A DNA stretch of 44,018 nt, from positions 1 to 44,018 of the forward strand of contig NZ_FQZY01000036.1 of the NCBI RefSeq assembly GCF_900142165.1, given 5' to 3'. Positions 42,045 to 44,018 of this stretch are shown piece after piece; positions within the stretch are counted from its first letter, which is position 1, and the number at the start of each line of letters is the position of its first letter. A program made the position numbers and the translations under genes. Below the pieces are notes generated by a model, which worked only from the letters and a program-made list of their open reading frames with translations, was not told where the DNA came from and did no database searches. Source of the stretch: Hespellia stercorisuis DSM 15480. GTDB lineage: Bacteria > Bacillota > Clostridia > Lachnospirales > Lachnospiraceae.

Positions 42045-42617
42045 ATGCAAAGAATAACCAAAAATCCAGAAACCAGACGACAGGAAATAATAGATGCGGC
42101 TATTGGCTTATTTGTTGAAAAGGGTTATGAACATACGAGTATGCTTGACATAACTAAGGAGATTAATGTATCACAGGGTTTGTGCTATCGTTATTTTAAG
42201 TCGAAAGAAGAAATATATCAAGCTGCATTGAACTTATACGTAGAACAGGGAGTCGATTGTTTTAATGCCATGATGCAAAATAAGAATTGTTCGCTTTTTG
42301 AACTTATTGATACCCTTCCTGCATTGCATGATATGGTAATTGAGGATAATCAATACCATAAATTTTTTAATTCACCTGGTAATTCTAATTTTCATCTACA
42401 GATGGAAATTGCTTTAATAAATGAACTTATTCCTATTCTCACAGAACGACTTGAATCAGCTAAGGAAAATAGAGAAATTAATATTGAAAATTCAACGCTA
42501 TTAGCAACTTTCTTCTTTTATGGGCAACTGGGAATATGGCAAAGAGGTGATATAGAAAATAAAGAAAAAATAAAATATATAAGAGAGTATGCAAGAGCGC
42601 TATTGGAAAGGAATTAA
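42045..42617 (+). CDS. TetR-family transcriptional regulator
   Basis: 190 residues. The N-terminal helix-turn-helix (about 10-58) reads RRQEIIDAAIGLFVEKGYEHTSMLDI ... VSQGLCYRYFKSKEEIY, a clear TetR DNA-binding domain. The C-terminal ligand domain is helical and not assignable. It may sense a small molecule and repress itself or the hydrolase gene that follows. TTGGAGG precedes the ATG. The gene is AT-rich with A/T third positions, unlike hpf and yigZ, suggesting transfer. A MITE-like palindrome starts three bases after its stop. Confidence 0.88.
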   Translation: MQRITKNPETRRQEIIDAAIGLFVEKGYEHTSMLDITKEINVSQGLCYRYFKSKEEIYQAALNLYVEQGVDCFNAMMQNKNCSLFELIDTLPALHDMVIEDNQYHKFFNSPGNSNFHLQMEIALINELIPILTERLESAKENREINIENSTLLATFFFYGQLGIWQRGDIENKEKIKYIREYARALLERN

Positions 42618-42620
42618 TAT

Positions 42621-42682
42621 GGGACTGTCGCACTAAGTAATTAGTGCACACTGCTGGATTTAATCAGCTAGTGTGACAGCCC
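42621..42682. mobile_element. 62-bp MITE-like palindrome, probable terminator
   Basis: Terminal inverted repeats GGGACTGTCGCACTA (42621-42635) and TAGTGTGACAGCCC (42669-42682) match but for one extra base and one wobble. Inside are CACTAA-GTAA-TTAGTG (42631-42646) and GCTG/CAGC (42653-42668), so alternative three-way folds exist. GGGxCTGTCxCACTA ends recall insertion-sequence termini in Clostridia, so a tiny non-autonomous element is likely. A target duplication could not be confirmed. Confidence 0.55.
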
Positions 42683-42701
42683 TTATATTTTGATAATAAA
42701 A

Positions 42702-43958
42702 ATGAATGAAATTTACTCACCATCTTCACTTGTTCATATTTTTTTTATAATGGCACTTATATGTACTTTCATATTATTTACGTCAAATTGTGTTTATGCT
42801 GATACAAAGCAGGAGAAAACTGATATGGAAACAACTATTTCAAAGGAAAAAGCAAAAGAAATTGATGACCTTATTAAAAAGACATTTCAATCAATTCCTA
42901 TTGACCATCTATCTATAACAATTACAGATCAAGAAGACGAATTGTTTTCTATGAACTATGGTGCGGGGATAACTGGCAGTTCTTCTTTTGTACTTGGTTC
43001 TACAAGCAAAGCATTTACAGCCGTAGCTATGTTTAAATTATTGGGAAAATTTTCAATAAGTATTGACACACCTATCTGTCACTATTTACCCGAAATAAAC
43101 TGCACCGATGAAATAACTATTAGAGATTTACTTAATCATACCAGTGGGATAGGTACTTATGAAACAATAGATAATCTTAAATTTTCTGGTAAATATGGTG
43201 CGTTTGAATACTCTAATGCTAATTACAATCTAATTGGCAGTGTTATAGAAGTGATAACAGGAAATACCTTTTCAAATTATGTCGAAACACAAATTTTTAC
43301 CCCTTTAAAAATGAAACAAAGCTTCGCTTTTTCAGATAGCGCAAAATCAAAAGTAATGCAGGGATATAAAGCATATTTTGGATTTTCTTTACCGTATGAC
43401 ACAAAAGTGCCAAATGAATATTCATGGATACAGGAGCCTTCGGGATATTTATGTTCAAGCACCGCTGATATGGGGAAATTTTTGCGGTATATGATGAAGT
43501 ACTCATATGAGGGAAACCAATTATCAAAAATAGTCAAGGAAAATGGTGTATCAGTAAAGAATAGTCCTGCTATTGAAGATATTTATATCAATAACGATGG
43601 AATATATAGTGCGGGGTGGATAAACAAAACAATAAACAACGTTGATATTCTCTACCATACGGGAAAGTTATCTAATTTCTGTAGCTTTTCCGCATTAATT
43701 CCTGACAAGCATCTGGGCATATCAATTACGTGTAACTTCGGGGATTTTTTAGTAGGCACAAACCAGATTGAGAAATTGTATGAGGGAATAACTTCAATTT
43801 TGATTAACAAGGATATCGCGAATTATATAAATCCATATGACTATTTCATAAGACATTCTGTTATAAATTCTATATTACTGATACTGCTTATGTTATGCAG
43901 TTTGCCATTTATATTATATTATTGTAACTGTTCAGAACCCCCTTGGGGAACTAATTAA
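42702..43958 (+). CDS. Class C beta-lactamase-like serine hydrolase, possibly truncated
   Basis: 418 residues from ATG 42702 (a TTG at 42690 is also in frame; neither has a ribosome site). A signal/anchor segment covers about 11-34. The penicillin-binding/class C fold has Ser100-Thr-Ser-Lys103, the Tyr-Ser-Asn site (170-172) and a YHTG motif near residue 325, so the active site is complete. It faces outside and may act as a D-Ala peptidase or esterase; resistance is not implied. A hydrophobic segment near 385-405 begins a membrane tail, then the frame ends SEPPWGTN, where homologues commonly continue with several membrane helices. AT-rich; it lies just right of the MITE-like element, which may have removed its ribosome site. 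Confidence 0.8.
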   Translation: MNEIYSPSSLVHIFFIMALICTFILFTSNCVYADTKQEKTDMETTISKEKAKEIDDLIKKTFQSIPIDHLSITITDQEDELFSMNYGAGITGSSSFVLGSTSKAFTAVAMFKLLGKFSISIDTPICHYLPEINCTDEITIRDLLNHTSGIGTYETIDNLKFSGKYGAFEYSNANYNLIGSVIEVITGNTFSNYVETQIFTPLKMKQSFAFSDSAKSKVMQGYKAYFGFSLPYDTKVPNEYSWIQEPSGYLCSSTADMGKFLRYMMKYSYEGNQLSKIVKENGVSVKNSPAIEDIYINNDGIYSAGWINKTINNVDILYHTGKLSNFCSFSALIPDKHLGISITCNFGDFLVGTNQIEKLYEGITSILINKDIANYINPYDYFIRHSVINSILLILLMLCSLPFILYYCNCSEPPWGTN

Positions 43959-44018
43959 TTTTTGTACAAAACAGAGAATTTTTAAAACCTGTTTTGCGAT
44001 ATTATTTCGGTAATTGGT

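Overview
The window reads as chromosomal DNA of a low-to-moderate GC Firmicute of the Clostridia, most likely Lachnospiraceae. The basis is the gene families (DUF5721, DUF4358, DUF6320, DHHW, HPr kinase, ROK glucokinase with the Cys-rich motif), an archaeal-type AspRS beside gatCAB, a T-box leader, a CIRCE operator and strong AGGAGG-type ribosome sites. This is recognition from sequence alone; no search was run.

Layout. Bases 1-1000 are accessory: the 3' part of an IS200/IS605-type tnpB with its right-end hairpin, then an AT-rich P-loop kinase gene. Bases 1001-5230 hold a long leader with a tandemly duplicated structured element, followed by a tight three-gene operon (prolyl-tRNA editing protein, HSL-type esterase, condensation-like/DUF6320 membrane protein). 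At 5403-9059 is a large secreted GH25 lysozyme with eight Bsp-like repeats behind a hairpin-rich leader. At 9070-14888 a T-box with an apparent AAC (Asn) specifier precedes a non-discriminating AspRS, gatC, gatA, gatB and a Cys-tRNA(Pro) deacylase; together these make Asn-tRNA(Asn) by the indirect, transamidation route. htpG (15034-17082) follows with a perfect CIRCE operator. A DUF5721 gene faces away from an apparent cell-envelope O-acetylation cluster (SGNH hydrolase, DUF4358 protein, MBOAT acyltransferase, DHHW protein; 18056-22113). After that come a pseudouridine synthase, ligA, a thioredoxin and a ClpX-like unfoldase.

The right-hand core includes pyrG and a DUF1846 gene (minus strand), ftsH, uvrC, hprK and a glucokinase (plus), a class A penicillin-binding protein (minus), a YigZ/IMPACT protein (plus) and the hibernation factor hpf (minus). 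Bases from about 42000 to the end are AT-rich and look acquired: a TetR regulator, a 62-bp MITE-like palindrome and a class C beta-lactamase-like hydrolase whose C-terminus looks cut short.

The most unusual content is non-coding: the duplicated leader element at 1401-1667, a six-copy hairpin array of about 47-bp period at 40640-40913, multibranched palindromes at gene junctions (27285-27408 and 40957-41091), a 32-bp-arm palindrome at 37015-37095, a scattered AGC(G/A)AAGCGG word, and a uvrC promoter sunk in the ftsH terminator that would give a leaderless mRNA.
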